A stretch of DNA of 64,000 nt from Struthio camelus (taxonomy: Eukaryota; Chordata; Aves; Struthioniformes; Struthionidae), in assembly GCF_040807025.1 (NCBI RefSeq), contig NC_090967.1, positions 5,702,001 through 5,766,000 on the forward strand, in the 5' to 3' direction. The number at the start of each line of letters is the position of its first letter. Position 1 is the first letter of the stretch. Positions 45,442 through 64,000 of this stretch are shown here, one piece after another. Below the pieces are notes generated by a model, which saw only the letters and a list, made by a program, of their open reading frames with translations, was not told the origin of the DNA and did not search any database. Made by a program: the position numbers and the translations under genes.

Positions 45442-46585
45442 GCAGGCAGCGCTGAAGCCGTTCTCAAGGACCGCTACCGTGTTTTCATAAGCTGCCCAGC
45501 GCTAATCAGTTACTTGGGTGTCTGTCGAAGCTGCGAGTGCGGCGAGCCTGGGCAGGAGCCGGCTCGCGACGGCCACGAACAAACTCTCAATCCAGGGAAG
45601 AAAAACGGTTCTTGGAGACAATCACACTCATGGGCTGCGCTTCACGGCAGCCAGAGGAGATCTTGCCAATTAACTTGTCTACTGATTGCAATTAGGGGCT
45701 TAGGTCATATTTTAGAGACTCTTGTATAAAAGGCTATTGAATAGAGCCGAGTTTTCTCTTCCGCCACGGCGCCCACGCTGTTAGGGATGGGAGCGGCTGC
45801 TGCATTTACTCTTTGCATCCAGCCCTGGGGACTGGGCCGCTGGGCTCGCTGCTCTGCTGCAGGCAGGTTTTTCCCCTCCCTGGCAAGGTTAGTCCCTCGC
45901 TCTTCTGCTGGGGACGAGCCCTGACAGCAAATGCAGCATCTCCAAACCATTCCTTGCTCCCGATTCAGCTGTTTGGCGAGTCGCTGCTGCCCCTCTGCTT
46001 GCATCTGAGCTCCTCCTGCCTTTCCCTGCTGCTTTCACTCTTCAAACTCGTGCCTTTTACCAATGGAAAAGTCACTAAATCCAGCACTGCCTTTCTCCTC
46101 CCTCTATGTTCTCCTCTCGCCTTCAGGGAATGAACTCTGCTGCGGTGGGCTGCAGCCACCAAACTTGTCATTGCAGCTTTGTAATCGCTGCCCCTCTGTC
46201 CCCGTGGCAGTGGCCGCCCTCACCCAGCCGCGGGGCTGGTCCCGCTGCAGCCAGCGCCTGCTCCCCCACTGCAGTCCTGCGTCGGCCCTCCTCTCGTGGC
46301 TTTGCCCCAGTCGCTCCCCCGTGTTTGCTCGCTGCCCTTGCTGCTCCTCGGGCTGAAAGTGCTCGTTTCCCTGCTGCCTCCTGCGGGCAGGCCACGCGTG
46401 TTCGGGGCTGGCCCCACCGCGTCGTGCTCCAGCACAGGAGGCTGCTGGTGTTGCTGCAGGGCCCCGGGCAAATGCGATGCTCGCGCTGCAACCTGGCAGC
46501 TTATTTATTTACAGTATTGATGAAAACCATCTCGGACGTGCCTAAATTGAATTTTCTACCGATTAAAGCTGAGCCTTACTTACAG
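45442..46585 (+). other. MPV17L2: MPV17L2 3' UTR / intergenic
   Basis: No coding exon is recognised. An ATTAAA at 46562 in A/T-rich DNA is a reasonable end for the MPV17L2 transcript, giving a 3' UTR of about 1.1 kb. The gene then converges tail-to-tail with RAB3A. Confidence 0.45.
46562..46567 (+). terminator. MPV17L2: Possible polyadenylation signal ATTAAA (MPV17L2)
   Basis: ATTAAA in an A/T-rich stretch about 1.1 kb after the stop. Another candidate, AATAAA near 47055, lies inside the RAB3A 3' UTR, so the true site is uncertain. Confidence 0.35.
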
Positions 46586-46874
46586 CTCTGTCCTCATCGC
46601 TCCTGAAACACGCCGCCGTCGGGGGGGGGGGGGAGCAGCCCTCCCGCGGCAGAGCGCCGAGCTGCTGCAGAACACCGGGAGCCGGTTGGCTGGCGAATGC
46701 TAATTACGAAACCAGATATTTGGTCTCGCCCAGCCACTGAGCTCGAAACCGCGGAGGAAAGAGGTTGGAGACAGCGGGGAGCCGGCCGGTCCTGCCGCGT
46801 GGGGGACATCCCGGCTCGGGATGCAGCGCTCCCCGGCCTCCCGCTCCCTTCCTCCTGAAATGACCTGGAGTAAC

Positions 46875-48115
46875 TGGTGATCAGCATTGATTTATTTCTT
46901 CACAACATTTCTTTAATACAGTGATTGTTAGGAAATTGTACTCTTTTGACACTTTTGACATTTGTACAGTACAGTGTAACTCTTCCATAAGTAAACTTCA
47001 CAAAAAGAGGAAAGGGAAGGGGGGGGGTATGGTACCGTGGTCAGGGGACCTGTAAAATAAAGACACAGCGCTCCAAAAAAAATAAATAGAGGGAAGCAAG
47101 ACGTCCGGGTCGGTCATTGCTCTAGTAATATCCACTTATTCACAGTCTCCACGTAAGCACATTACTACGTTAACAGACAAGGAGCCAAACGCTCTGTAGC
47201 AAAGTAGCGATGCTGGTCGGAGCCCGTGGAGCCCGGCGCGCCGGCGCGGGAGTCGGCAGCGGTGTCCTCCGGGCCACGCTCTCCCGGGAGGTGCGCGTTG
47301 CTCGCGGCCGCGGAGCTGCGACTGGTTTGCTACAGCTTGCTTTGCTGGCCTTGCTTGTTTGGTTGGGGTTTTTTTTTTGTTTTGTTTTAACCTTTAAATA
47401 ATAGATTTAAAAGTGATATTCACAAGCAGGTCACCACACCGATTAAAATAAATGCACCAACACGGCCACAGCACGGCAGGTCACACGCACAGCGTCACTT
47501 CCTACTCCTATTTACAAGGAGGGTTTTTTTTTTCCCTTTTTTCTCTTTATATGTACAAGGAGGAAGACAGCGGGAGCATAAATTAGCATCTATTTATACA
47601 AATAAACAAGAGATAGGAAATAATCCATCCACCTGGGGCGAGAGGACAGCCAGACAGCAAGGAGAACCGAGCGGCTCTCCAGGCGGGCAGAGCGGGCCGG
47701 CGGCCGAGCTCGGGCGCAGGCGCCGGTGCCCGGAGCGCCGGGAAGGCGCCCGCGAGCCGGGCACGCGGAGGAACGGGCTCGCGAGCGACCGGAGCTGGCG
47801 TTTCCGGGCAGACAACGGAAATAAGAGTTGTATATAGACGAGTCAGGCTCGTGGGATGGTTGAAAGCAGGCTCGGATGAGTTTGCTCCTACCATCCCGGG
47901 CTTAAAAATAAATAAAGGGGTGGAGAGGGGCCACAGCCGAACTCGGGGCAGGGGGACAGGGCAGGCGCCGAGAGGGGACGGGGCCCTGTCGAAGCCTGCG
48001 AGGTATCAGCAGCAGAAGCCAGGCCGGCCCCCCGCCCCGGAGCGGGGACTAGAGACACGGGACGGGGGGCAGGACACGCGGCCCGAGCGCCGGCGTTACC
48101 GGAGGACACCGGGCC
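46875..48115 (-). other. RAB3A: RAB3A 3' UTR
   Basis: Read on the minus strand, the DNA beyond the RAB3A stop runs into A/T-rich UTR-like sequence with TGTATTAAAG and then AATAAA, a typical vertebrate 3' end. No exon is recognised in it. It includes T-rich runs near 47370 and 47527. Confidence 0.6.
46891..46896 (-). terminator. RAB3A: Polyadenylation signal AATAAA (RAB3A)
   Basis: TTTATT on the plus strand is AATAAA on the minus strand. It is preceded by a second weak signal (ATTAAA about 20 nt upstream on the minus strand). Confidence 0.65.
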
Positions 48116-49548
<1,433 letters not shown>

Positions 49549-50029
49549 CTGCGAGGCAGAGGGGGCCGTGAGCCCGCCGCTCCGACCCCGCGGGAACGGC
49601 TGCCCGGAGCGTCTTCCCGCGCCCGCCGGCAGCCCCGGCGCCGCCTCCATCGCTCCCTGCCGCCGCGGGGACCCCCCCCCGCCCCGAGACCCCCCCGCTT
49701 CGGCTCGAGCAGGCCGGTGCAAAGGGGCGTCCCGCAGAGACGAGCGGACTCGCGTTCCCTCCTCTCTCGCCCGGCCCCGGGACGGAGGCCGCGTTGACGG
49801 GACCGGCTGCGGCGAGGCACCGGGGAGCTGCGGGGGCTGCTGCGGAGCTGGGAGCTGGCACCGCCGGGTCCGGAGCGCCGCTCTCCGCCGGCGCGGAGCA
49901 GGGGGAGCCCGCGAGCCTCGCAGGGAGGCTGCGGCCGGCGCTCCGCAGCCGCTCCCTGCGTCTCCGCCGCGAAATGGCACCTGCAGCGGTGCCCCCGCTC
50001 GGCTCTCTGCCGGCGGCCGCGGCGCGGGG

Positions 50030-50760
50030 AAGGGGTGCACTGCACCGCAGGGCGGCGGGTGCACAGTGCTGCGGGGCGGGTGCACGGTGCTCCGCGGGGA
50101 TGCCGACAGCGGGTGCATGGTGCTGCAGGGCAGTGGGTGCACAGAGGTGGGTGAACAGCCCTGGAGGTGAGTGCACAGCACAGTGCTGCAGGGCAGCGGG
50201 CGCAATAGGGTGGGTGCACAGCACCGCAGGGCAGCGGGTGCAATAGGGTGGGTGCACAGCACCGCAGGGCAGCGGGTGCAATAAGGGTGGGTGCACAGCA
50301 CCGCAGGGCAGCGGGTGCAATAGGGTGGGTGCACAGCACCGCAGGGCAGCGGGTGCCTGGCGCTCTGGGGGATGCCGGGCAGCAGGTGCATGGCGGTGGG
50401 CGCACAGCACTCACTGCAGGGCAGTGGGTGCAATAGGGGTGGGTGATCGGCACTGCAGGGCAGTAGGTGCAATAAGGGTGGGTGCACAGCACCGCAGGGC
50501 AGCGGGTGCAATAAGGGTGGGTGCACAGCACCGCAGGGCAGCGGGTGCCTGGTGCTCTGGGGGATGCCGGGCAGCAGGTGCACGGCGGTGGGCGCACAGC
50601 ACTCACTGCAGGGCCGTGGGTGCAACAGAGTGCGTGCTCGGCACTGCAGGGCCGCAGGTGCAATAGGGTGGGTGCTCGGCGCTGCAGGGCAGCGGGTGCA
50701 GGGCGCTGCGTGGGGATGCTGGGCAGGGGCCGCACAGAGGTGGGTGCACGGCCCCGGGGG
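50030..50760. repeat. 38-39-bp minisatellite in RAB3A intron 1
   Basis: Tandem copies of GGGCAGCGGGTGCAATAGGG followed by TGGGTGCACAGCACCGCA. The landmark GGTGCACAGC recurs at 50213, 50251 and 50290 and onward, with longer diverged units interspersed (CTCTGGGGGATGCCGGGCAG appears twice, near 50360 and 50555, suggesting an internal duplication of about 190-200 bp). Open frames on both strands here are artefacts. Confidence 0.92.
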
Positions 50761-51223
50761 GCAGCGGCTGCGCGGGGCTGGGTGCACGGCGCTACAGGGC
50801 GCTGCGGGCCAGGCCGGTTACGCAACCCGCCGGTGCCGCAGGCCCCGAGCCCGGTGCACCGGGCCGACCTCCGCCGCCCACCGGCCCCAGGCCTGGTGGT
50901 AGCGGGGGGGGGGGGGGGGAGGGAAGAGAGAGAACGACGATATATACCGACTCCCAGCGCCCCGCACACAGCGGGGAGCCCGACCCCCCCCCCACCGCCA
51001 CCCCGGGGCAGCGCGGCTGCAGCCCGCCCCTGATGCAATGGGGCTACCTGCACCACCCGGGCCCCCCCCCGCCACTGCAACCCCCCCACCCCGCCGTTGC
51101 AAATCCCCCCCTCCCCCCCGGCTATGCAATCCTTCCTCCGGCTTTGCAACCCCTTCCCCAGCTTTGCAAACCCCCCCCCCAACCACTGGGCCCGGCGTGG
51201 GGGGGGGGGGGGCGCGCGCTCAC

Positions 51224-51380
51224 CTCCAGCTCGCGCTCGCGCCGCGCCTCCTGCAGCAAATGCAGCAGCGGCGCGCGCCGCCCCGGCGGTTGCAGAGCCC
51301 CGCTGACGTCGCCGCGCCGAGGGGCGGGGCCCGGCATGCAGATGAGCGCCGACACGTCAGCGGAGACGGGCCCGGCCGGC
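51224..51380 (-). promoter_or_regulatory. RAB3A: RAB3A promoter and probable untranslated exon 1
   Basis: On the minus strand a donor (CTGGAG|GTGAGCGCG) ends a putative first exon at 51224, which would join the ATG exon at 49548. Upstream lies a CpG island with a GC box (51321-51330) between two CRE-like sites: TGACGTC at 51304-51310 and ACGTCA at 51354-51359. The start site is inferred. Confidence 0.5.
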
Positions 51381-52590
51381 GCGCTGATAGGCCGGCGCGC
51401 AGCCGTGATGGACAGCGCGCCGGGGCCACGCCGGGCGGGGCGGGGGAGAGGAGGGGGGAAACCCACCTCTGCAGCCCTCCCCCTCCGCGGCGCGGTGGTA
51501 GGAGCCGTTCCCCCCCCCACAGGGGGCAGTGGTGTGGGCCAGGCCCCATCCCGGGGGGCAGCGGAGCGAACCATTCCCTCCCCAAACGGGGGGCAGTGGA
51601 AGGAACCATTCCCTCCTGAGGAGGGGAGAAGAAAGAGCCATCCCTCCTCCCGAGGGGGAGAGAAGGAGCCCTCACAATATCCTCCCCCCACCCCGGTCAC
51701 GACATACCACCCCCCCGCCACCCCCGTGTCGCGACTGCCAGCTGGCACAACATGTCACACCCTCAGGATAGCCTGAGGAGCCATGGGCACCCTGACCCTA
51801 ATCCCCCTCACTGGGCCTTGAGGTGGGGGCTAGTGGCCTCCCTCTCCTCCCAGTGCCCCCCAGTGCGGCAGCCATGTCGCGCCCGGGAGGGGGCACGGCC
51901 GGCCGCGTCCTCCCTCGCCCTCCCCACGGGCTGAGGCGATCGGCGGGGATTAGGGGGAGGCAGCATATGGCGGCGCCGGTCTCTGCACAGCCGGGGTGGT
52001 TTTGGGGAGGGGGGTGCTCGCTGGGCGCGGAGGCCCGTCCTCTCCTCCAGGTTGCGCCCTGGGGGGGGGCCTTAGCCGAAGCCAGCTCGGGCTCCGGCTC
52101 TCCGGCGAGGCCGCCGGACGCTCTCCGGGTCTCCGGCCGAGGGACGGCACTGTCCCGTCGAGCGAGGGCTCTCGACGGTGGCGGTGGGGGGGGGACGGAC
52201 GGACCCGAGGGCCGGGCCGCGGGCGGAGGCCCGATAAAACCACCGTCGGGAGCGACGCGGAAGAGCGGGGAGCCGGCTCTGCCAAGCTGGCGATTAAATA
52301 TTTACCTTAGCCGGCGGTGATGGATGAGGGTGTTCCTCAGGGAGGAGCTCGCTTTCGGTCAAACACGGCTGGTGGCACCCGGAGCGGAGCCGCCCGCGGG
52401 CCGGCGGCGGCCGGCTTGGCGGTCTCCGAGCCGGCCCCACGGCGAGGGCCGCAGCGCCCCGCGGGGGCCATCCGGCACCCCAAACCCCGCCGGCCGCCTC
52501 CAGCGCGGCCCCCCGCCCCGGCTAACGTCGCCCGCGCTGCCGGAGCGGGGCGGAAAGAGGCGTTTCCGGGGAAAGCGAGCGGTGCGGGGA
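51381..52590. other. RAB3A-PDE4C intergenic region
   Basis: GC-rich DNA between the RAB3A promoter and the PDE4C 3' end. A degenerate GGGGGCAGTGG / GAACCATTCCCTCC duplication lies at about 51480-51660. No supported exon is seen. Confidence 0.5.
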
Positions 52591-52600
52591 ACAAACCGGG

Positions 52601-53341
52601 TTTAATATCTGGAAGGTGAAGGAAGAAACCGAAACGACTCTCCCCCCCCCCCCACCACCACCCCAACCCCACCACACACACACACACACCCCTTCCCAGA
52701 GGGGTTTGGCCACCCCAGAGACACGGGGGCCCCAAAGTGCAAAGTGTCGATGCAGCGTTTCGCGTGCCCGATCTCCGCCACGGAAACACGTGTGAGCGCA
52801 CCTAGGTGAGGCTTGTATTAAAAAGTGAGCTACAAAAGGCTTGAAAAAGTGAACCTGTCCCCAAATAAATAAACCACCGACTAGCACCCAAGCAGCCCTG
52901 TCCTGCCCCGGCGCCCAGACGGACCTGGCGTGTCCCCACCCCGGGGGTCCCTCTTGCCCCTTCTCACCTCTCCGTCCCGCTTGGGGGCTGCGCTTTTGGT
53001 GAGGGGCCACCAAGATGGGCCTGGCCCAAGGGGACGAGGTGCCGGGGAGGGTGGTGGTGGGGGGGGGGACATGGGGGCCGACAGCATCCTGGTGCCCATC
53101 GGTACCTGCCCCCGCCGCCCGGGGACGTGCCACCGGCGGAGTCCGCCGCGGCGGTGACGTGGCTTCGGGGCCCGGACGCGTCCCGACGGCCGCCCCGGCC
53201 CCCTCCAGCGGCGGGGGGCGGTGGGGACGGCGCTCTCGGTGGCCAGGCCGTGGGCGAGGAGCCCGGGGAGGGACGGCGATCGTGGCCGAGCCGTGCAAGT
53301 CCCCGCGCGTCTCCGGTGGGCGGTGGGACGGGTCCAGGCTG
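52601..53341 (-). other. PDE4C: PDE4C 3' UTR
   Basis: Downstream of the PDE4C stop on the minus strand. It ends near a minus-strand ATTAAA at 52606-52601. It contains a CA/TG dinucleotide run and poly-C near 52640-52690 and no recognised exon. The end point is tentative. Confidence 0.4.
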
Positions 53342-60721
<7,380 letters not shown>

Positions 60722-60899
60722 GGCGCTGGCGGCACGGCGGGTCCTCGCCGGCGGGCGGCTGGCGGAGGGGGGGTCGCGAGCGGCACGGCCGCGCTGCCCG
60801 CCGGGTCGGCGCAGGAAGCGCATTGCGCTCCCAGCCCTCGCGCTCCCCGGGAAACTTTCCATTCCCCCTCCCGCCCTCGCCTGGGAAATTAAACAACTG

Positions 60900-63092
60900 T
60901 CTGGCTCGGCCGGCCCGACACATGGAGCAGATCCCCCGGGGCCGGCTGCGCCGCGCCAGCCCCGCTCGGCGGGGGGAACGCCGCCGCCGCGGCCCCGCTG
61001 CACGCGGCCGGCCCCGGGGCACGTGGCGCCGCGCTGGCCCCGAGGCGGCAGCTGCTCCCTGCAAGGGCACGGACACCTGCAAAAGGGACGCGCTGCAAAA
61101 GGGACGCGGCAGAGCCGGGATGCACCGAGCCACGGGGCCACCGAGGGAGGCGGCGGAGCGGCCGCGCCGCGGGGACGAGGGGACCCGGCCGGCGCCGGTG
61201 GGTCTCGCCGCGAGCCCCTTTGCAGCATCGCCCTTGCCTCCGGGCGCGCTCGGCCGTGGGAGCCGGGCGCCTGGCCCGGCCCGACCCCGTGTCCCCTCTG
61301 ATGCAACTGGATACCTGCTGTTCCCTCCAGCAGCAAAAATAACCTCCAGCTGGCGGGGGCCCAGGCGGGCGCGCGGGGCCGGCTTCACCGTGCTGCCGTC
61401 GGAGCCCGGCCGGGAGGGACGGGGAAGGGGGGGAAACTCGGGGCGCGGGAAAACGCCCCGAAAGCAGGCGGTGACGTGAAAACCAGCAGGACAGTGGTCC
61501 TGCAGTAGAGACATTCCCTGTCCTCTGCCAAGTGACCCTGGACGGCCACAAATCCGTGCAGCACGTGACAGCACGGGGAGAGCAGGCAGGGTGCAACGGG
61601 GACATAAGAGCACAGGACAATGGGGCTTTGGGGACGTCGGGGCAGAAAGCAAAGCCGTCCCTGCTGGGCTGCAGGGCAGCCGAGACCCCCAGGACACCCA
61701 GAGCGGGGCAGGACCGGTGCAGGACAGCCTGTCCCCAGCCGCAGGACACGTGTGGCAGCAGGCGGGTGACACAGGAGCCGGGGGCACAGCGCGGCCAGGC
61801 TGGCTCCAGGTCCCTGAGCCGTGCCACCCCTGCAAGCCGGGCTGGGACAGTCACGGGGGGGAGGAACGAGCAGCCTAAAAATAACCCCGCGGCAGGCGGC
61901 GAGGTTGGCAGGTCCCAGCGGACCGGGGTGAGAGAGCAGCCCCTGGGGAGGCCCCAGGCTCCGGTCCCCTGCGGTCCCCTCCCGGGGGTGCAGAGACGCC
62001 CCGGTGCCAGCAAGGCCTCCCCAAAACGCACGCCGGGAAGGGGCTGCAGGGAGCAGGAGCGCCCCCGGGGCAGCCGCGGGGGCAGGCGGAGGCCCGAGCC
62101 CGTCCCGCAATGGGGCACGAGCGGACAGGCCACGCTCAGGTCCCCCGAGGAGCTGCAGGCGATACGCCCCCCCGCCAGCCCCACGGCTCGATGGCGGCAC
62201 CAGGGTGGCACCCGAAGCTCCAAATCCCCCTCGGTTCGGACCTCTGCCTGGGCCGCCGCAGGGCTTGGGGGCAATGAGGCCCCCCCAAAGAGCCCCCCGG
62301 GCAGCATGGGCCGGCTCTCGGCCCTTTCCCAGCTTACCCAAGAGCGAAGCAGCCGGCCCAAGCCCAGCTGGGGCTGCCCCCTCCGTCCTGCCCCCCGCTC
62401 CCGCCCCGGCCCCTCTCCCGCGTCCGAAAAATCTGCCTGAGATTGCTTTGCCTCTCACGGCAGCGACGAGGCCGGGGCGCATGGCACCAGGCCGGGCGGC
62501 GCGTCCAGGTCCTGCCCATGCCCACGGCCCTGCTGCGGTCCCCCCGCCTCCCACCAGCCGTGCGGGACCACACGCCCCTTCCCCAGCGCCGCAGCCCCTC
62601 GCAGCAACGCCAGCGCCCCACGGAGCGCCCGGGGCCCCCGGCCACCCCAGCACTGGCACAGCCCCTGCCCGGCCCGGGGGGCTGCCGGGGGACCAGGCTC
62701 GGCCCTGGGGACACCGGCAGCTGCTCGTTGCGGTCTGGGCCTCGGGGCACCGCTCCGTCCGCGGAGGGGGGTGCCGGGGAGGGGCACTGCACACACCACA
62801 CTGCACACGTCGCACTGCACGCCCCAGCCCAGCCCAATGCTTGCACCCCGTTGCGTGCACCCCACCGTGCACCCCGCCGCACAGCCCCTGCCATCCTGGT
62901 GCACCCCCCCCCACTGCACTGCCCCCCACTCCCCCGGACAACGCTTCTGCCGTGCCCCTGCACCCCCCAGCCCACTGCACCCCGCACTGCACCCTCCCCA
63001 TTGCACAGCCCGCTGCACCCCCCCCCCACGCCCCCCTCCCCAAAAGCAGCCCGCCGCGCCGGGGGCAGCTCGGGGCCGGCGGCTCCTCTTAC
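60900..63092 (-). other. PDE4C: PDE4C 5' intron(s)
   Basis: GC-rich DNA between first-exon candidates B and C. I recognise no conserved exon. Long frames on both strands reflect low stop density. At about 62760-63030 there is a degenerate CACTGCA/TGCACCCC repeat. Confidence 0.5.
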
Positions 63093-63195
63093 CGGCGGTG
63101 CAGGGAGGAGGGTCGGGAGCGGGGCGGGCGCGGCACCCCCTCCCCTTCCCGGTGCCGGTTCCGCTCGGTGGCGGAGCGGATGCGCTGCGGGTGCC

Positions 63196-63226
<31 letters not shown>

Positions 63227-63330
63227 CCGCTGTCCGCCCGCCGGTGCTGAACCCGGTGCCGCCCGCCCTGCCCCGGGGTCCCGCTGCCCCGGTGTCCCGG
63301 GGTCCCCGTGCCGGCTTCGCTCCGCTCCGC
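63093..63330 (-). CDS. PDE4C: Candidate alternative first exon of PDE4C (C)
   Basis: A minus-strand donor (CCG|GTAAGAGG) at 63093 ends a frame reading ...RSRPSSLHRR. Joined to 58354 it gives ...LHRR-FDLENG; human PDE4C, as I recall it, has SSCRRFDLENG at this junction, so phase and residues fit. No in-frame ATG is visible after the TATA-like TATTTAA (minus strand, about 63360), so start and 5' extent are unresolved. A 20-odd base poly-G run near 63199-63221 interrupts the region. Confidence 0.4.
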
Positions 63331-63937
63331 TGCCAGAGGCGGCCGCCCGGCCGCGGCTGCTTAAATACCGCCGGGCGGCCGGGGAGGGAGGAGGTGGGGG
63401 GGGGACACCGGGAGAGCCCCCGCCGCTCCCCCCGCCCGAGCCCGGCGCCGCCCCGCTTCGACGGCGCGGGACGGGGACACGGCACCCCGCTGCCCCCCCG
63501 CCCCGTCCCCGTCCCCGGACCCGAGCACCGGCCCCGGCTTCGCCCCGCCGCCGCCCGGGCCCTTCCCCCCCCCCCAACCCCGGCCGGGGCCGCCTGGCCT
63601 CAATCACCCCGGCCGCGGGGTCGGTCAATTCGCATCCTCAGTAAAGGGAAAAATAAAATAATTCATCAAGCCAACACCGACATCAGTCCCCCCCCGCCGG
63701 AGCCCCGCTCCGCCGCTTTCCAGCGCGTCTAGGAAACTATTCGGGTTTGGGTCCCCCCCCCCCCCCGCCCCGAGGGCGACAACAAGATGCGATTTCTCAG
63801 CAGCGGGAGCCGCCCGTCTCGGCTGCGCGCCGGTCGGGGGGCGCCGGGGGCGGCCGCCGCCGGCCAAACCCGCCCCGTCTTGGGCCCCTGCGCCAGGCAG
63901 CGCGTCGGCTGCGCGGCCCCGGTGGGACGGGCCTTAC
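63331..63937. other. CpG-rich spacer at the 3' window edge
   Basis: CpG-dense DNA with a minus-strand TATA-like TATTTAA near 63360, a short A/T-rich patch at 63610-63675 (containing AATAAA on the plus strand) and poly-C runs. No exon is supported here apart from the candidates listed separately. Confidence 0.45.
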
Positions 63938-64000
63938 CGGGGCGGGTCGGACTCGTCGCCGCTGCTGGGGCCGCTCTCCTCGATGGTGAACACCACCCTG
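63938..64000 (-). CDS. Unidentified minus-strand exon, 5'-truncated by window edge
   Basis: On the minus strand the frame reads RVVFTIEESGPSSGDES, continues DPP, and stops at a consensus donor (CCCCG|GTAAGG) at 63938. It is acidic and Ser-rich and contains an RVxF-type sequence (RVVF). The two leftover bases (CG) are in phase with the PDE4C common exon at 58354, so it may be a further upstream PDE4C exon. It could equally belong to a neighbouring gene. I do not recognise it. Confidence 0.35.

Noticed and set aside
46891-47120. Possible small gene in A/T-rich DNA between MPV17L2 and RAB3A
   Set aside because: Read on the minus strand it looks like an ordinary 3' UTR end with poly(A) signals.
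50030-50760. Regularly spaced repeats resembling a CRISPR array
   Set aside because: The repeats are contiguous and vary gradually with no unique spacers, in a vertebrate intron; this is a minisatellite.

Overview
The window is vertebrate nuclear DNA. It carries six intron-containing protein genes with GT-AG exons whose products closely resemble known vertebrate families. Gene order and orientation (MAST3 >, PIK3R2 >, IFI30 >, MPV17L2 >, < RAB3A, < PDE4C) match human 19p13.11. High GC, short introns, many CpG islands, abundant poly-G/poly-C and GC-rich minisatellites, and no recognisable interspersed repeats suggest a sauropsid, most likely a bird microchromosome in a long-read assembly. The species cannot be fixed from the sequence.

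Layout. 1-14.4 kb: the 3' two thirds of MAST3 (AGC-type Ser/Thr kinase with PDZ), a large last coding exon and a ~2.4 kb 3' UTR. 14.7-17.45 kb: two large minisatellites flanking a CpG-island promoter and probable non-coding first exon of PIK3R2. 17.5-37.9 kb: PIK3R2 (p85-beta), complete at 727 aa, with an ~7.6 kb first intron and ~2.9 kb 3' UTR. 38.2-41.4 kb: IFI30/GILT (253 aa), with a 71-bp minisatellite in intron 1 and a CAC/CAT microsatellite in intron 6. 41.7-43.75 kb: two more tandem arrays. 43.9-46.6 kb: MPV17L2 (206 aa). 46.9-51.3 kb: RAB3A on the minus strand (220 aa), with a minisatellite in intron 1. 52.6-64 kb: PDE4C on the minus strand, with the UCR1/UCR2/catalytic exons and up to four phase-compatible alternative first exons.

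The genes are separate vertebrate loci, not an operon. They act in PI3K signalling (PIK3R2), cAMP hydrolysis (PDE4C), synaptic vesicle exocytosis (RAB3A), lysosomal disulfide reduction for antigen presentation (IFI30), mitochondrial inner-membrane and mitoribosome function (MPV17L2) and kinase signalling (MAST3).

Exon coordinates were read by eye from splice sites, reading phase and family homology, and may be off by a base or two. In PIK3R2, IFI30, MPV17L2, RAB3A and PDE4C the coding lengths sum to multiples of three and give near-expected protein lengths. I found no unknown molecular system. The most notable points are a one-base-short T run in a conserved MAST3 exon, the PDE4C first-exon cluster, and an unusual density of minisatellites that create very long spurious open frames.
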